Positions 17,395 to 24,174 are shown, numbered from the stretch's first letter. The stretch is DNA of 64,000 bases from Eubacteriaceae bacterium (GCA_902362875.1 CABIYF010000002.1:62001-126000); one strand, 5' to 3'. The notes: a model not told the origin generated them from the sequence alone. Numbers and translations: made by a program.

Positions 17395-18789
17395 ATGGCA
17401 CATAAAAAGAGATATAAAAAGTTAAGCAGGCAGCTGTGCGAACAGGCAGTTGTTGAATGTTTCAAAGGAAAATGGAGAAGAAACGATGTACTGACGTTTA
17501 TTGAAAAGTATGCAGGAATTCCACGCGACGATATAAAAATAGATGATTTATCCGGATCGTGGAAGTATAAAAATGAAGCTGTTGAAGCGATTGGCTTGGC
17601 AATGCTTGGGATTGTGGAAGATCTGGTCGATCACGGAATAGAACCGGATGATATGGAACCAGTGACGATCCGGCAGCGTCCGGATGGAATGACAGGAAAG
17701 ATCAGGGACATTGCACTGTTGTGCATTATGCATCAGCTGATCGGTCATATTACGAAATTGATGATAGAACCATTGATTCAGGCGCGATTGCTTCCGACGC
17801 AACACGCAAGCATTCCGGGACACGGGCAGACAATGCTGAAAGATCAGATGTTGCGTTATTTCCTGAAGGAATCGCTGGGAATAGAATATGTGAGAAAAAC
17901 AGATGTTGTACATGCATATGCTTCACTTCAATATGATGTATGTATAGATCTGGTGATGATGGAAATCCCGAAAGCAAGATATGCGATCGGACTGCTGAAA
18001 TATTTAAAGAGCGTCGCACCGGGCGGACATCTGATCATCGGCGGGTATCTTGATGCATGGCTCTTTAATTTTACGATGTCGTATGCGATCCGCTATCTGT
18101 ATACACTGGGATCGACGCGAAGAGGGAAAAAGATACCATATGTTATACGCTGCGGAACATTTATGGATGATTTTTCGATAGGATCCGGATCCATAAAAGG
18201 AGAACAGCGGGCAGTGAAAGCATTGGACAAGTGGATGACAAAGAATCAGCACTTGCAAATAAAAGAAACGACAGGAATTGTCAAGCTGTTGCCGATTGAA
18301 GAAGAAAAGCGAAGGCGGAACCTGCCACGTCCGGGGCAAAGGGGCGTACCAATGCTGGACATGGCAGGATACAGAATCAGCAGAACACACATCACGATCC
18401 GGCGTCGCGTATTCAAAAGGGCAAGACGACAGCTGATCCGTGGATATAGAGAGCTGAAGCGTGATGGAACACTGCGCCGTGAACGGGCGCAGAAGATAAT
18501 ATCGTATAACAGCTATATTGAACAATCTGATTCATTCCATTTACAAGAAAGATACCACACGGAAGAACTGCTTCAGGTGGCACATCGCGTAAATGGATTC
18601 TATGGACAACTGGAATATCAGAAAAGAATGGAGGAATTGCATGATTTACTTGAACGTAGATGCAGATCAGAAGCCGGAAAAGGTAATGATGGAAAATCTT
18701 CCGGGTGGCGCAATGACCGTCAGGATGGCGGACAATATCAAGGAATACCGTCAGGAAGACGCAAAGGATCGGAAGATGTACCGTTTTGA
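17395..18789 (+). CDS. DGR reverse transcriptase (divergent motif 4)
   Basis: Protein of 464 aa that would copy the TR RNA into A-mutagenised cDNA. Motif A reads KTDVVHAYASL (Asp170), the catalytic box is FMDD (256-259) and a long basic thumb follows (residues ~300-425). The usual DGR motif 4 [I/V/L]GxxxSQ appears as IGGYLDA (215-221), so Ser-Gln is replaced by Asp-Ala. The N-terminal ~100 residues are helical and basic. The ATG at 17395 lacks a clear ribosome-binding site, consistent with low expression. The last 50 codons overlap the next gene in another frame. Assignment to a DGR is secured by the adjacent TR/VR pair; group II intron or retron identity is unlikely because no such RNA is seen. 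Confidence 0.92.
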   Translation: MAHKKRYKKLSRQLCEQAVVECFKGKWRRNDVLTFIEKYAGIPRDDIKIDDLSGSWKYKNEAVEAIGLAMLGIVEDLVDHGIEPDDMEPVTIRQRPDGMTGKIRDIALLCIMHQLIGHITKLMIEPLIQARLLPTQHASIPGHGQTMLKDQMLRYFLKESLGIEYVRKTDVVHAYASLQYDVCIDLVMMEIPKARYAIGLLKYLKSVAPGGHLIIGGYLDAWLFNFTMSYAIRYLYTLGSTRRGKKIPYVIRCGTFMDDFSIGSGSIKGEQRAVKALDKWMTKNQHLQIKETTGIVKLLPIEEEKRRRNLPRPGQRGVPMLDMAGYRISRTHITIRRRVFKRARRQLIRGYRELKRDGTLRRERAQKIISYNSYIEQSDSFHLQERYHTEELLQVAHRVNGFYGQLEYQKRMEELHDLLERRCRSEAGKGNDGKSSGWRNDRQDGGQYQGIPSGRRKGSEDVPF

Positions 18790-19042
18790 TGAAGTAGTGT
18801 TTGAACTTCCGGCGGACAGCACGATCACGACAAAACAGATCGAAGATGACTTTGAAAAATACTGGGAGTACGGGAAGACTGATCAGGCTGGAAAAGACGA
18901 AGACATGAAAGATGATGAACCGGATCCGGAAAGTGGGGGAATGACGCGGGCAGAAATGACCGTTGAAATTCAGAAACTTCAGGAAAAGAATGAAATGCTG
19001 GAATCCTGTCTGCTGGAAATGTCGGAGCTTGTATATGCTTAA
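18641..19042 (+). CDS. Tail-region protein upstream of XkdX, unknown role
   Basis: Protein of 133 aa, started at the ATG at 18641 after ATGGAGGAATTGC. The first 149 bp overlap the 3' end of the reverse transcriptase gene in a different frame. The N-terminal half is beta-rich (MIYLNVDADQKPEKVMMENL); a charged linker and a C-terminal coiled coil (KLQEKNEMLESCLLEMSEL) follow. Proteins of this type often precede XkdX in Firmicutes siphophages. It was considered as an Avd accessory protein and does not fit: Avd is a basic four-helix bundle, whereas this is acidic and starts with strands. Confidence 0.65.
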   Translation: MIYLNVDADQKPEKVMMENLPGGAMTVRMADNIKEYRQEDAKDRKMYRFDEVVFELPADSTITTKQIEDDFEKYWEYGKTDQAGKDEDMKDDEPDPESGGMTRAEMTVEIQKLQEKNEMLESCLLEMSELVYA

Positions 19043-19094
19043 TTTTGTTAGGCATTCAATATACAAAATTTTATTCGGAAAGGAGGGCGAAACG

Positions 19095-19256
19095 ATGATG
19101 GCTATGTTATGGGCGCAGAAGATCATGTATGCGGAAACAAAAGAAGAAGCGATTGCACTGTACAAAAGAGTGCCGCGCCTTCTGAAAGACAAGGTCGAAC
19201 AGATCCTGATCGAAAGTGGATGCGAAGATCTGATCAAAGAGAGCGAAGAACAGTAA
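19095..19256 (+). CDS. XkdX family protein
   Basis: Protein of 53 aa started at ATG 19095 (a second ATG follows at once) after AAAGGAGGG. The sequence MWAQ-like opening, YAETKEEAIALYKRVPRLL and VEQILIESG are of the XkdX type, small proteins found just after receptor-binding genes in many Gram-positive phages. Their molecular role is unknown. The position between the fibre genes and the lysis genes is as expected. Confidence 0.75.
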   Translation: MMAMLWAQKIMYAETKEEAIALYKRVPRLLKDKVEQILIESGCEDLIKESEEQ

Positions 19257-19268
19257 GGAGGGGCAGAC

Positions 19269-19496
19269 ATGGGCGAAGTGAAGGAACCGTATGAAGGCGG
19301 AACCGGAAGCCTGCTGGAAGTCGTCGACATGATGTGCGGCGTAACGGAAAAGCTGGCAGACATCGTCAGAAAACAGGCTGTCCTGATCGAGCAGGAGAGG
19401 ATCGCGGGCGCGGTCTTCCCTGCCGATCTTTCGGAAGAAAGAAAACAGGCAGAAGATGATCTTGACAGGATCGAAATGAAACTAAGGAGGATATGA
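19269..19496 (+). CDS. Small coiled-coil phage protein, unknown
   Basis: Protein of 75 aa, ATG after AGGAGGGGCAG, one base before the holin gene. Nearly all helix-forming (VVDMMCGVTEKLADIVRKQA, then EERKQAEDDLDRIEMKLRRI), with no membrane segment. Short soluble helical proteins at this place are common in siphophages of Clostridia. They have been suggested as tail or lysis accessories, but nothing in the sequence decides this. Confidence 0.6.
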   Translation: MGEVKEPYEGGTGSLLEVVDMMCGVTEKLADIVRKQAVLIEQERIAGAVFPADLSEERKQAEDDLDRIEMKLRRI

Positions 19497-19497
19497 C

Positions 19498-19929
19498 ATG
19501 AAAGAAGGAATCTGCACTGCTGTTGGAGTAGTGGGAAGCGCGATTGCAGCTGCTTTCGGTGGATGGGATCAGGCACTTGTGACGTTGGTGATCTTTATGG
19601 TGATTGATTATTTATCGGGGCTGATTGTTGCGGGAATTTTTCACAACAGCAGAAAAACAGAAAACGGAGCGTTGGAAAGCAGAGCCGGATGGAAGGGGCT
19701 GTGCAGAAAAGGTGTGACATTGCTGTTTGTGTTGATCGCATACCGTCTGGATCTTGCGTTGGGTGTAAATTATATTCGCAATGCAGTGATCATTGGATTC
19801 ATGGCAAATGAATTGATCAGCATCACGGAAAATGCCGGACTGATGGGAATTCCACTTCCGACAGTGATCCAGAATGCAATCGAAGTTTTGACACGAAAAG
19901 CATCTGTGTCAAAGGATGGTGAACAGTAA
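19498..19929 (+). CDS. Phage holin (holin family 4 / TcdE-like)
   Basis: Protein of 143 aa with several hydrophobic segments: about residues 5-40 (VGSAIAAAFGGWDQALVTLV onward), 75-90 (KGVTLLFVLIAYRLDLALGV) and 95-120. The phrase IDYLSGLIVAGI is characteristic of the holin family that includes the TcdE/Cph1 type. It would form membrane holes at the end of the lytic cycle. AGGAGGATATGAC precedes the ATG, and the stop overlaps the endolysin start by one base. Confidence 0.88.
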   Translation: MKEGICTAVGVVGSAIAAAFGGWDQALVTLVIFMVIDYLSGLIVAGIFHNSRKTENGALESRAGWKGLCRKGVTLLFVLIAYRLDLALGVNYIRNAVIIGFMANELISITENAGLMGIPLPTVIQNAIEVLTRKASVSKDGEQ

Positions 19930-21572
19930 TGAAAAAAGAATATCTGACAATTTTGACCAACATTATCGGCGGCGTGGAATCTGGCGGGCAGACATACGGA
20001 AAAAGAAAATATGGTGCGTATGCCGGAAAAGCAGCAAATGCAGACAATGAAAAAACGTGTACATTAGGCTGGGCGCAAAATTATGGGAATGAAGGCAGAA
20101 GATTGTGTCAGATGATCCTGAAGGCAGATCCGAAAGCCTTCAGGACTGCTGATACAGCAGGAATCGAAAAGAAACTGTCAGTAGACTGGGAAGCTACAAG
20201 ATGGAATCCGACAGCAAAAGAAAAGGCTGCATTGATTGCGATTATCACAACGGATGCAGGAAAGAAGTGTCAGGATGATTTATTCAAGGAACTGATGGAA
20301 AAATACATCGCTGAAGCTGAAGCATATGGCGTTGATAATATACAGGCACAGATGATGTGGTGCGAAGTAGAACATCTTGGTGGTTTGAAACCAGTAAAAC
20401 GAATTTTTGCGAGAGCGAAAAAGCCATATACACCTGATACAGTGTATGCATCATTGATCTTGGATCAGAAGGATACAAGCAATGATAATCAGGTGGGGGA
20501 TAAAAAGTTTGAAAGCAGACATCAGTGTTGCGTGCGGTGGATTAAACAGTATGTTGTGGACAATGTGGATAAATCAGGGGAAGAAGGTGTAAAAATGTAT
20601 TCAAGACAAGCAGTTGTGAATCTGGTAGAAAGCTGGATCGGAAAAAATGAAGCGGATGGATCATATAAATCAATTATTGATATTTACAATAGTTTCACAG
20701 GTGCATTCCCACGCGGGACAAAAATGGCGTATGAATGGGAGTGGTGCGCTTGCACTTGGTCGGCGCTTGCCGTTGCGTTAAAATATACGGCAATTATGCC
20801 GATTGAAATCAGCTGCTATTATCTGATTGAAAGAGCGAAGCAGATGGGCGTATGGGAAGAAAATGACGCACACGTTCCGAAGCTGGGCGAAGCGACGCTG
20901 TATGATTGGCAGGATAACGGTGTGGGCGACAATACCGGAACACCGCGTCATGTTGGAACGGTTACATACGTTAATCAAGCAGCAGGATATTTTGTCGTTA
21001 CCGAAGGCAATTACAGCGACAGCGTGAAGAAAAGAACTGTATCACTGAATGGAAGATATATTCGAGGATTTATCACACCAAAATATGACAGTGATCAGGC
21101 GGAAAGCAAGCCAGTAAATACGCCGGGAAAGAGCGTGTCAACCGTAGCGCATGAAGTAATTGCGGGACAGTGGGGGAACGGAGAAGCAAGAAGAAAAGCA
21201 CTTTCGGCAAGCGGTTATGATCCGGATACTATTCAGAAAGAAGTAAACAGAATTCTGAATGGATCAGCGGCAACAACTGCGAAGCCACAGCCAGCAGATC
21301 AGACCATCAGCAAAACAGTCAAGTCAACATGCTATGCGAGAGAGTACGACAAGAAGCTGGCGGGATCCTACGTCACAACAGCTGATCTGTATTGCAGAAA
21401 CGACGCTGGAAAGAACAAAAAGGCTTTGTGCTGCATTCCGAAAGGAACCACAGTGCATAATTACGGCTATTATAATACATCGAATGGAACGAAATGGTTA
21501 TACATTACTGTGACGCTTGATGGAGTGGAGTATATCGGATTCAGTTCAATCAGTTACCTGAAAGCAAAATAG
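19929..21572 (+). CDS. Multidomain endolysin (glycosidase-like + CHAP + CW_7 + SH3-like)
   Basis: Protein of 547 aa, coupled to the holin. Residues 1-200 look like a lysozyme- or chitosanase-fold glycosidase (IIGGVESGGQTYGKRKYGAY, with candidate acid Glu17). Residues ~225-385 form a CHAP amidase/endopeptidase domain: WCACTW (Cys273 or Cys275), HVGTVTYV (His341) and VVTEGNYS. Residues ~403-445 are a CW_7 cell-wall-binding repeat (VAHEVIAGQWGNGEARRKAL). The C-terminal ~90 residues are SH3-like. Two catalytic activities in one lysin would cleave both glycan and peptide. No signal peptide, so export depends on the holin. Confidence 0.88.
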   Translation: MKKEYLTILTNIIGGVESGGQTYGKRKYGAYAGKAANADNEKTCTLGWAQNYGNEGRRLCQMILKADPKAFRTADTAGIEKKLSVDWEATRWNPTAKEKAALIAIITTDAGKKCQDDLFKELMEKYIAEAEAYGVDNIQAQMMWCEVEHLGGLKPVKRIFARAKKPYTPDTVYASLILDQKDTSNDNQVGDKKFESRHQCCVRWIKQYVVDNVDKSGEEGVKMYSRQAVVNLVESWIGKNEADGSYKSIIDIYNSFTGAFPRGTKMAYEWEWCACTWSALAVALKYTAIMPIEISCYYLIERAKQMGVWEENDAHVPKLGEATLYDWQDNGVGDNTGTPRHVGTVTYVNQAAGYFVVTEGNYSDSVKKRTVSLNGRYIRGFITPKYDSDQAESKPVNTPGKSVSTVAHEVIAGQWGNGEARRKALSASGYDPDTIQKEVNRILNGSAATTAKPQPADQTISKTVKSTCYAREYDKKLAGSYVTTADLYCRNDAGKNKKALCCIPKGTTVHNYGYYNTSNGTKWLYITVTLDGVEYIGFSSISYLKAK

Positions 21573-21587
21573 GAAGGAGGGAAACAG

Positions 21588-22343
21588 ATGTTTTATGTTG
21601 GAAACACTTTCGATAAAAAAGTAAATAAGGGATACAAAACAATCAAGAACGCAAAAAAGGAAGCAGAAAAGAATGGCTTGTCAGTATGGGATGAAGAAGG
21701 TGTAAAGCTGTATTCGTTGAAAGTTGAAGTGACAGATGACGTTCCTGATGATGCGGCATTGGAAGAAAAACCGGATGGATCTGTGAATGCATATGATGAA
21801 AACGGGGAAAAAGTTGGCGAAGTTCCGGCTGAAGAAGTGAAAGAAATAATGGATGAAATCACAGCAGAAGGCATTGAAGCAGCGGCGGCAGCAGCAAGAA
21901 GCGAAGAAGAAGTACAAGGTGTAAAGCTGTATCCGTTGAAAGTTGAAGTGACAGATGACGTTCCTGATGATGCGGCATTGGAAGAAAAACCGGATGGATC
22001 TGTGAATGCATATGATGAAAACGGGGAAAAAGTTGGCGAAGTTCCGGCTGAAGAAGTGAAAGAAATAATGGATGAAATCACAGCAGAAGACATTGAAGCA
22101 GCGGCGGCAGCAGCAAGAAGCGAAGAAGAAGTACATGGAACGATCCGCAGAGTGTTTGATGGAAGGCTTCGCCTTCGCAGAAGACCTTCGCTTGAAGACG
22201 ATGCAATTTGTGGCGTGACGATGTTTGATGAAAAGAATGTCGAGAAGAAAGCAAAGATCGGTGACAGGGTACTTTACAAGACGACAGACGGGTACTGGAT
22301 TTCAGGAGATCCAGAACACACAGAATTTATTCCGGAGGAATAA
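21588..22343 (+). CDS. Lysis-module protein with tandem duplication and SH3-like end
   Basis: Protein of 251 aa after AGGAAGGAGGGAAAC. Residues 1-36 (MFYVGNTFDKKVNKGYKTIK) form a short basic module. Residues ~38-110 and 111-183 are two almost identical 73-aa acidic units (containing VTDDVPDDAALEEKPDGSVN). The C-terminal ~65 residues (TIRRVFDGRLRLRRRPSLED, then YKTTDGYWISGD) look like an SH3-type wall-binding domain. No catalytic residues were recognised. Position right after the endolysin suggests a wall-associated or lysis-modulating role; this is inference only. Confidence 0.7.
   Translation: MFYVGNTFDKKVNKGYKTIKNAKKEAEKNGLSVWDEEGVKLYSLKVEVTDDVPDDAALEEKPDGSVNAYDENGEKVGEVPAEEVKEIMDEITAEGIEAAAAAARSEEEVQGVKLYPLKVEVTDDVPDDAALEEKPDGSVNAYDENGEKVGEVPAEEVKEIMDEITAEDIEAAAAAARSEEEVHGTIRRVFDGRLRLRRRPSLEDDAICGVTMFDEKNVEKKAKIGDRVLYKTTDGYWISGDPEHTEFIPEE
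21699..22136 (+). repeat. Tandem 219-bp duplication inside a phage gene
   Basis: Copy 1 is 21699-21917 and copy 2 is 21918-22136. Only a few substitutions are visible (TATTCG vs TATCCG, GGCATT vs GACATT, and one in the last codons). The unit is 73 codons, so frame is kept. The near identity at silent sites shows that the duplication is recent. Confidence 0.93.
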
Positions 22344-22345
22344 CG

Positions 22346-22504
22346 ATGGTTCCGGTATCGTACATCGTCACAGCGATCGTGTCTGCGGCGTTTGGATCTG
22401 TGACAACTATTTTTATGTTATCAATAACAGCGGCAGCAAAGAAAGCGGACGAAGAGGAAGACAAGCTGTTTTGTGAGTATCTAAAAGGTAAGAAAATGGA
22501 ATAA
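22346..22504 (+). CDS. Small single-span membrane protein of the phage
   Basis: Protein of 52 aa, 2 bp after the previous stop with GGAGGAATAACG before the ATG. One hydrophobic segment (YIVTAIVSAAFGSVTTIFML) is followed by a charged tail rich in Lys and Glu. Its place at the end of the lysis module would fit a second holin, antiholin or spanin-like small membrane protein, but no family was recognised. Confidence 0.65.
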   Translation: MVPVSYIVTAIVSAAFGSVTTIFMLSITAAAKKADEEEDKLFCEYLKGKKME

Positions 22505-22506
22505 TG

Positions 22507-22542
22507 AAAAGGCAGCGATCAAAGAACGGTCGCTGCCTTTTG
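22507..22542 (+). terminator. Rho-independent terminator of the late operon
   Basis: Strong hairpin AAGGCAGCGATC / GGTCGCTGCCTT with a 7-nt loop, followed by TTTT. It lies 3 bp after the last lysis-module gene and ends the late transcript. The A-run on the other side means it may also work for the minus-strand gene at 22624-22947. Confidence 0.9.
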
Positions 22543-22623
22543 TGCAATATCACGAAAACAGATTAAATACATGATACTGATCGGGATCTATGCGATGACA
22601 ATATGTACAAAAAAAGAAGAAAA

Positions 22624-22947
22624 TTATTTTTCTGCGATCTGTTTCAACAGGCGGATAATTTCTTCATTCTGACGCATAAGAATGAAATTCTGTTCAACCT
22701 GTGCGCGTGACATTTCAAGTGCGAAAGTTTCATTTGAATTTCCGCTTAAAAGACTTCCGAAAGAATACATTTTTGAACCTGCAAGACTGGATGCGATTTC
22801 TTTAAGGGATGCGACATTCTTTTCTTTGATGTCGTCCGAAGTGTAACTGTCGAAATCAACACCGAATTTTTCCATAGCCGCCTTGTCTTTTGCTTCCTGC
22901 TCCGCCTGTTTCTTGGCGATTTTGTCATCTGCTTTTTTACCAAACAT
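22624..22947 (-). CDS. Unknown phage protein, helical, minus strand
   Basis: Protein of 107 aa, started at ATG 22947 because AAAGGGGGC lies just upstream on its strand; a longer frame back to 23097 would run through the intergenic operator. It begins MFGKKADDKIAKKQAEQEAK and is mostly helical, ending in EEIIRLLKQIAEK. No HTH or membrane segment is seen. It is the only minus-strand phage gene here and is divergent from the XRE repressor, the arrangement of a gene expressed in the lysogen (lysogenic conversion or superinfection control). Function unknown. Confidence 0.7.
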   Translation of the reverse strand: MFGKKADDKIAKKQAEQEAKDKAAMEKFGVDFDSYTSDDIKEKNVASLKEIASSLAGSKMYSFGSLLSGNSNETFALEMSRAQVEQNFILMRQNEEIIRLLKQIAEK

Positions 22948-22979
22948 AGGAAAAGCCCCCTTTGTTATATAATAATATT

Positions 22980-23005
22980 TGATCAGTTTTCCGTAATTCT
23001 GATCA
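22980..23005. promoter_or_regulatory. Inverted repeat between divergent phage genes (candidate operator)
   Basis: Perfect TGATCAG-N12-CTGATCA in the 136-bp gap between the minus-strand gene (22947) and the XRE gene (23084). The dyad symmetry and position suggest a binding site for a dimeric repressor that acts on one or both divergent promoters. No clear -35/-10 pair was resolved here. Confidence 0.5.
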
Positions 23006-23083
23006 TTAACACAAATATAGGTGAAAAAAGTGCTAATGTCAAGAATGATGCTGAATATTAACACAAGGGATTGAGAATGAAGG

Positions 23084-23341
23084 ATGAAGATATACACCTA
23101 TAAAGGCAAAAAGAATCTATGCGGTGACAGGATTCGGATTGAACGATTGAAAAAGCGAATGACGCAGATGGAACTGGCTGCGAAAATTCAGTTGCAAGGG
23201 ATAACACTGGAACGCGACAGTATAAGTAGAATTGAAATAGGGACAAGGTTTGTGACCGATTACGAATTGAAGCTATTTGCAAAGGTTCTGAATGTGACGG
23301 TTGATGATCTGCTGGAAGAAGATGACACTATGGAATCATAG
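23084..23341 (+). CDS. XRE-family transcriptional regulator (candidate phage repressor)
   Basis: Protein of 85 aa with a Cro/C1-type HTH: IRIERLKKRMTQMELAAKIQ, then ISRIEIGTRFVTDYELKLFA. It consists of little more than the DNA-binding domain plus an acidic tail, so it lacks a peptidase or oligomerisation domain of the LexA type. It lies between the operator at 22980 and a strong promoter with paired operator-like sites at 23365-23407, so it probably controls both. The stop codon lies inside the terminator hairpin 23325-23349. Confidence 0.85.
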   Translation: MKIYTYKGKKNLCGDRIRIERLKKRMTQMELAAKIQLQGITLERDSISRIEIGTRFVTDYELKLFAKVLNVTVDDLLEEDDTMES

Positions 23342-23349
23342 TGTTTTTT
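23325..23349 (+). terminator. Terminator overlapping the XRE gene stop
   Basis: ACACTATG-GAAT-CATAGTGT followed by TTTTT. The hairpin includes the last codons and the TAG stop of the repressor gene (23339-23341), so coding sequence and terminator share the same bases. It insulates the repressor transcript from the next promoter. Confidence 0.85.
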
Positions 23350-23364
23350 CTTTGCAAAAAAGTA

Positions 23365-23413
23365 GCTCAATGAGTAAAAAAAGATTGACATATAGGCTCA
23401 ATGGGTATATAAT
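23365..23413 (+). promoter_or_regulatory. Strong phage promoter with two flanking operator-like sites
   Basis: TTGACA (23385-23390), 17-bp spacer, TATAAT (23408-23413): a consensus sigma-A promoter. Two near-identical 12-bp sites, GCTCAATGAGTA (23365-23376) and GCTCAATGGGTA (23396-23407), are spaced 31 bp apart, three helical turns, one upstream of -35 and one abutting -10. CTCA-A-TGAG is a perfect dyad. The layout is typical of a lytic or regulatory promoter repressed by a dimeric XRE protein. Confidence 0.85.
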
Positions 23414-23451
23414 ATAATTGTAACAAGGGAACAGCAGGAAAGGAGAAAACA

Positions 23452-23583
23452 ATGGAGAACGAAGAAATGAGCAAAGCAGATTTAATAGCGATGTTGGTAT
23501 CAATTAGAGAAGTAGCAAGGACAAACGGAGAAATACATACCGTGGAACATATTGATAAAATACTTGAAGAAATAAGAAAATAA
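23452..23583 (+). CDS. Small 43-aa phage protein downstream of the repressed promoter
   Basis: Short frame of 43 residues with an excellent ribosome-binding site (AAAGGAGAAAAC) before the ATG. The sequence starts MENEEMSKADLIAMLVSIRE and ends EHIDKILEEIRK; helical, acidic, no HTH or membrane segment. It is the first gene of the transcript from the promoter at 23385. A Cro-like or antirepressor role is possible from position but nothing in the sequence shows it. Confidence 0.65.
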   Translation: MENEEMSKADLIAMLVSIREVARTNGEIHTVEHIDKILEEIRK

Positions 23584-23605
23584 AATAGAATAAGGGATCA
23601 CACAG

Positions 23606-23667
23606 GGGGCGGATACCTAAACATTCCTGCTAACCGCCCCAAGTGCTTAATTAGATTATAGCAGGAA
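23606..23667 (+). ncRNA. Predicted H-type RNA pseudoknot, function unknown
   Basis: Stem 1: GGGGCGG (23606-23612) with CCGCCCC (23634-23640), 7 bp. Stem 2: TTCCTGCTA (23624-23632) with TAGCAGGAA (23659-23667), 9 bp. The left arm of stem 2 lies in the loop of stem 1 and is separated from stem 1's right arm by one base, the geometry of an H-type pseudoknot (loops of 11 and 18 nt). It is followed by an A-rich stretch and then a ribosome-binding site for the gene at 23697. It has no U-tract, so it is not a simple terminator. Confidence 0.6.
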
Positions 23668-23696
23668 AAAAATAAAAGACAAGAGGTGCAAAGAAA

Positions 23697-23975
23697 ATGA
23701 AAGCTGTAAAAGGATACACAAAGCATGATTATACCATGATATGCAAAGAAGAAGGCGGGGAAGTTTTTAGTTTTGCATCAATAGATGAAGCTGCTGGTTA
23801 TTTTTCAATGTTCGGGCATGAGGTGCCGATCAATGTTGCACTTGATGGAATTTTAAATGATACTAATTGTGACTGGATAGTATTTGACGATGGAAGCGTT
23901 ATCTTCAAATATTACGGAAGCGGTTATGACGGAAACATTATCAATGAAATGATTGAAAAAGGATGCAGAATATAA
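23697..23975 (+). CDS. Unknown small phage protein
   Basis: Protein of 92 aa after AAGAGGTGCAAAG. The sequence begins MKAVKGYTKHDYTMICKEEG and has a middle part DWIVFDDGSVIFKYYGSGYD that looks like a small alpha/beta domain. No recognised family. It lies downstream of the predicted pseudoknot and upstream of an HTH gene, so it belongs to the early/regulatory transcript from 23385. Confidence 0.65.
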   Translation: MKAVKGYTKHDYTMICKEEGGEVFSFASIDEAAGYFSMFGHEVPINVALDGILNDTNCDWIVFDDGSVIFKYYGSGYDGNIINEMIEKGCRI

Positions 23976-23988
23976 GGAAGCGGATAGA

Positions 23989-24153
23989 ATGAAAATAGAA
24001 GAAGCACGCAAACAGAAAAATATGAGCAGAAAAGAATTGTCAGAGTGGCTAGAAATTCCATATAGAACGCTGACAAACTGGGAAAATGGGGAAAGAAGTT
24101 GCCCTGACTATATTGAAAAACTAATTGTCGAAAAAATATTAAGGGATAAATAA
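23989..24153 (+). CDS. Small XRE-type HTH protein
   Basis: Protein of 54 aa, started at ATG 23989 because AAGGAAGCGGA lies right before; an upstream ATG at 23953 is inside the previous gene. The sequence MKIEEARKQKNMSRKELSEW, then IPYRTLTNWENGERSCP is a clear HTH of the type that binds phage operators. So small a protein is probably a Cro-like or modulating DNA-binding protein. A strong terminator follows. Confidence 0.8.
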   Translation: MKIEEARKQKNMSRKELSEWLEIPYRTLTNWENGERSCPDYIEKLIVEKILRDK

Positions 24154-24174
24154 GGCTGTATAAATTACAAGGAA

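Noticed and set aside
18641..19042. Gene after the reverse transcriptase as a possible Avd protein
   Set aside because: Avd is a basic four-helix bundle. This product is acidic, begins with strands, and fits the protein that usually precedes XkdX.
21593..22136. Two long minus-strand open frames opposite the duplicated gene
   Set aside because: They mirror the tandem repeat in the sense gene and have no ribosome-binding site or coding pattern.
23606..23640. GC-rich stem as a terminator
   Set aside because: No T-run follows. The second stem interlocks with it, so a pseudoknot explains the sequence better.
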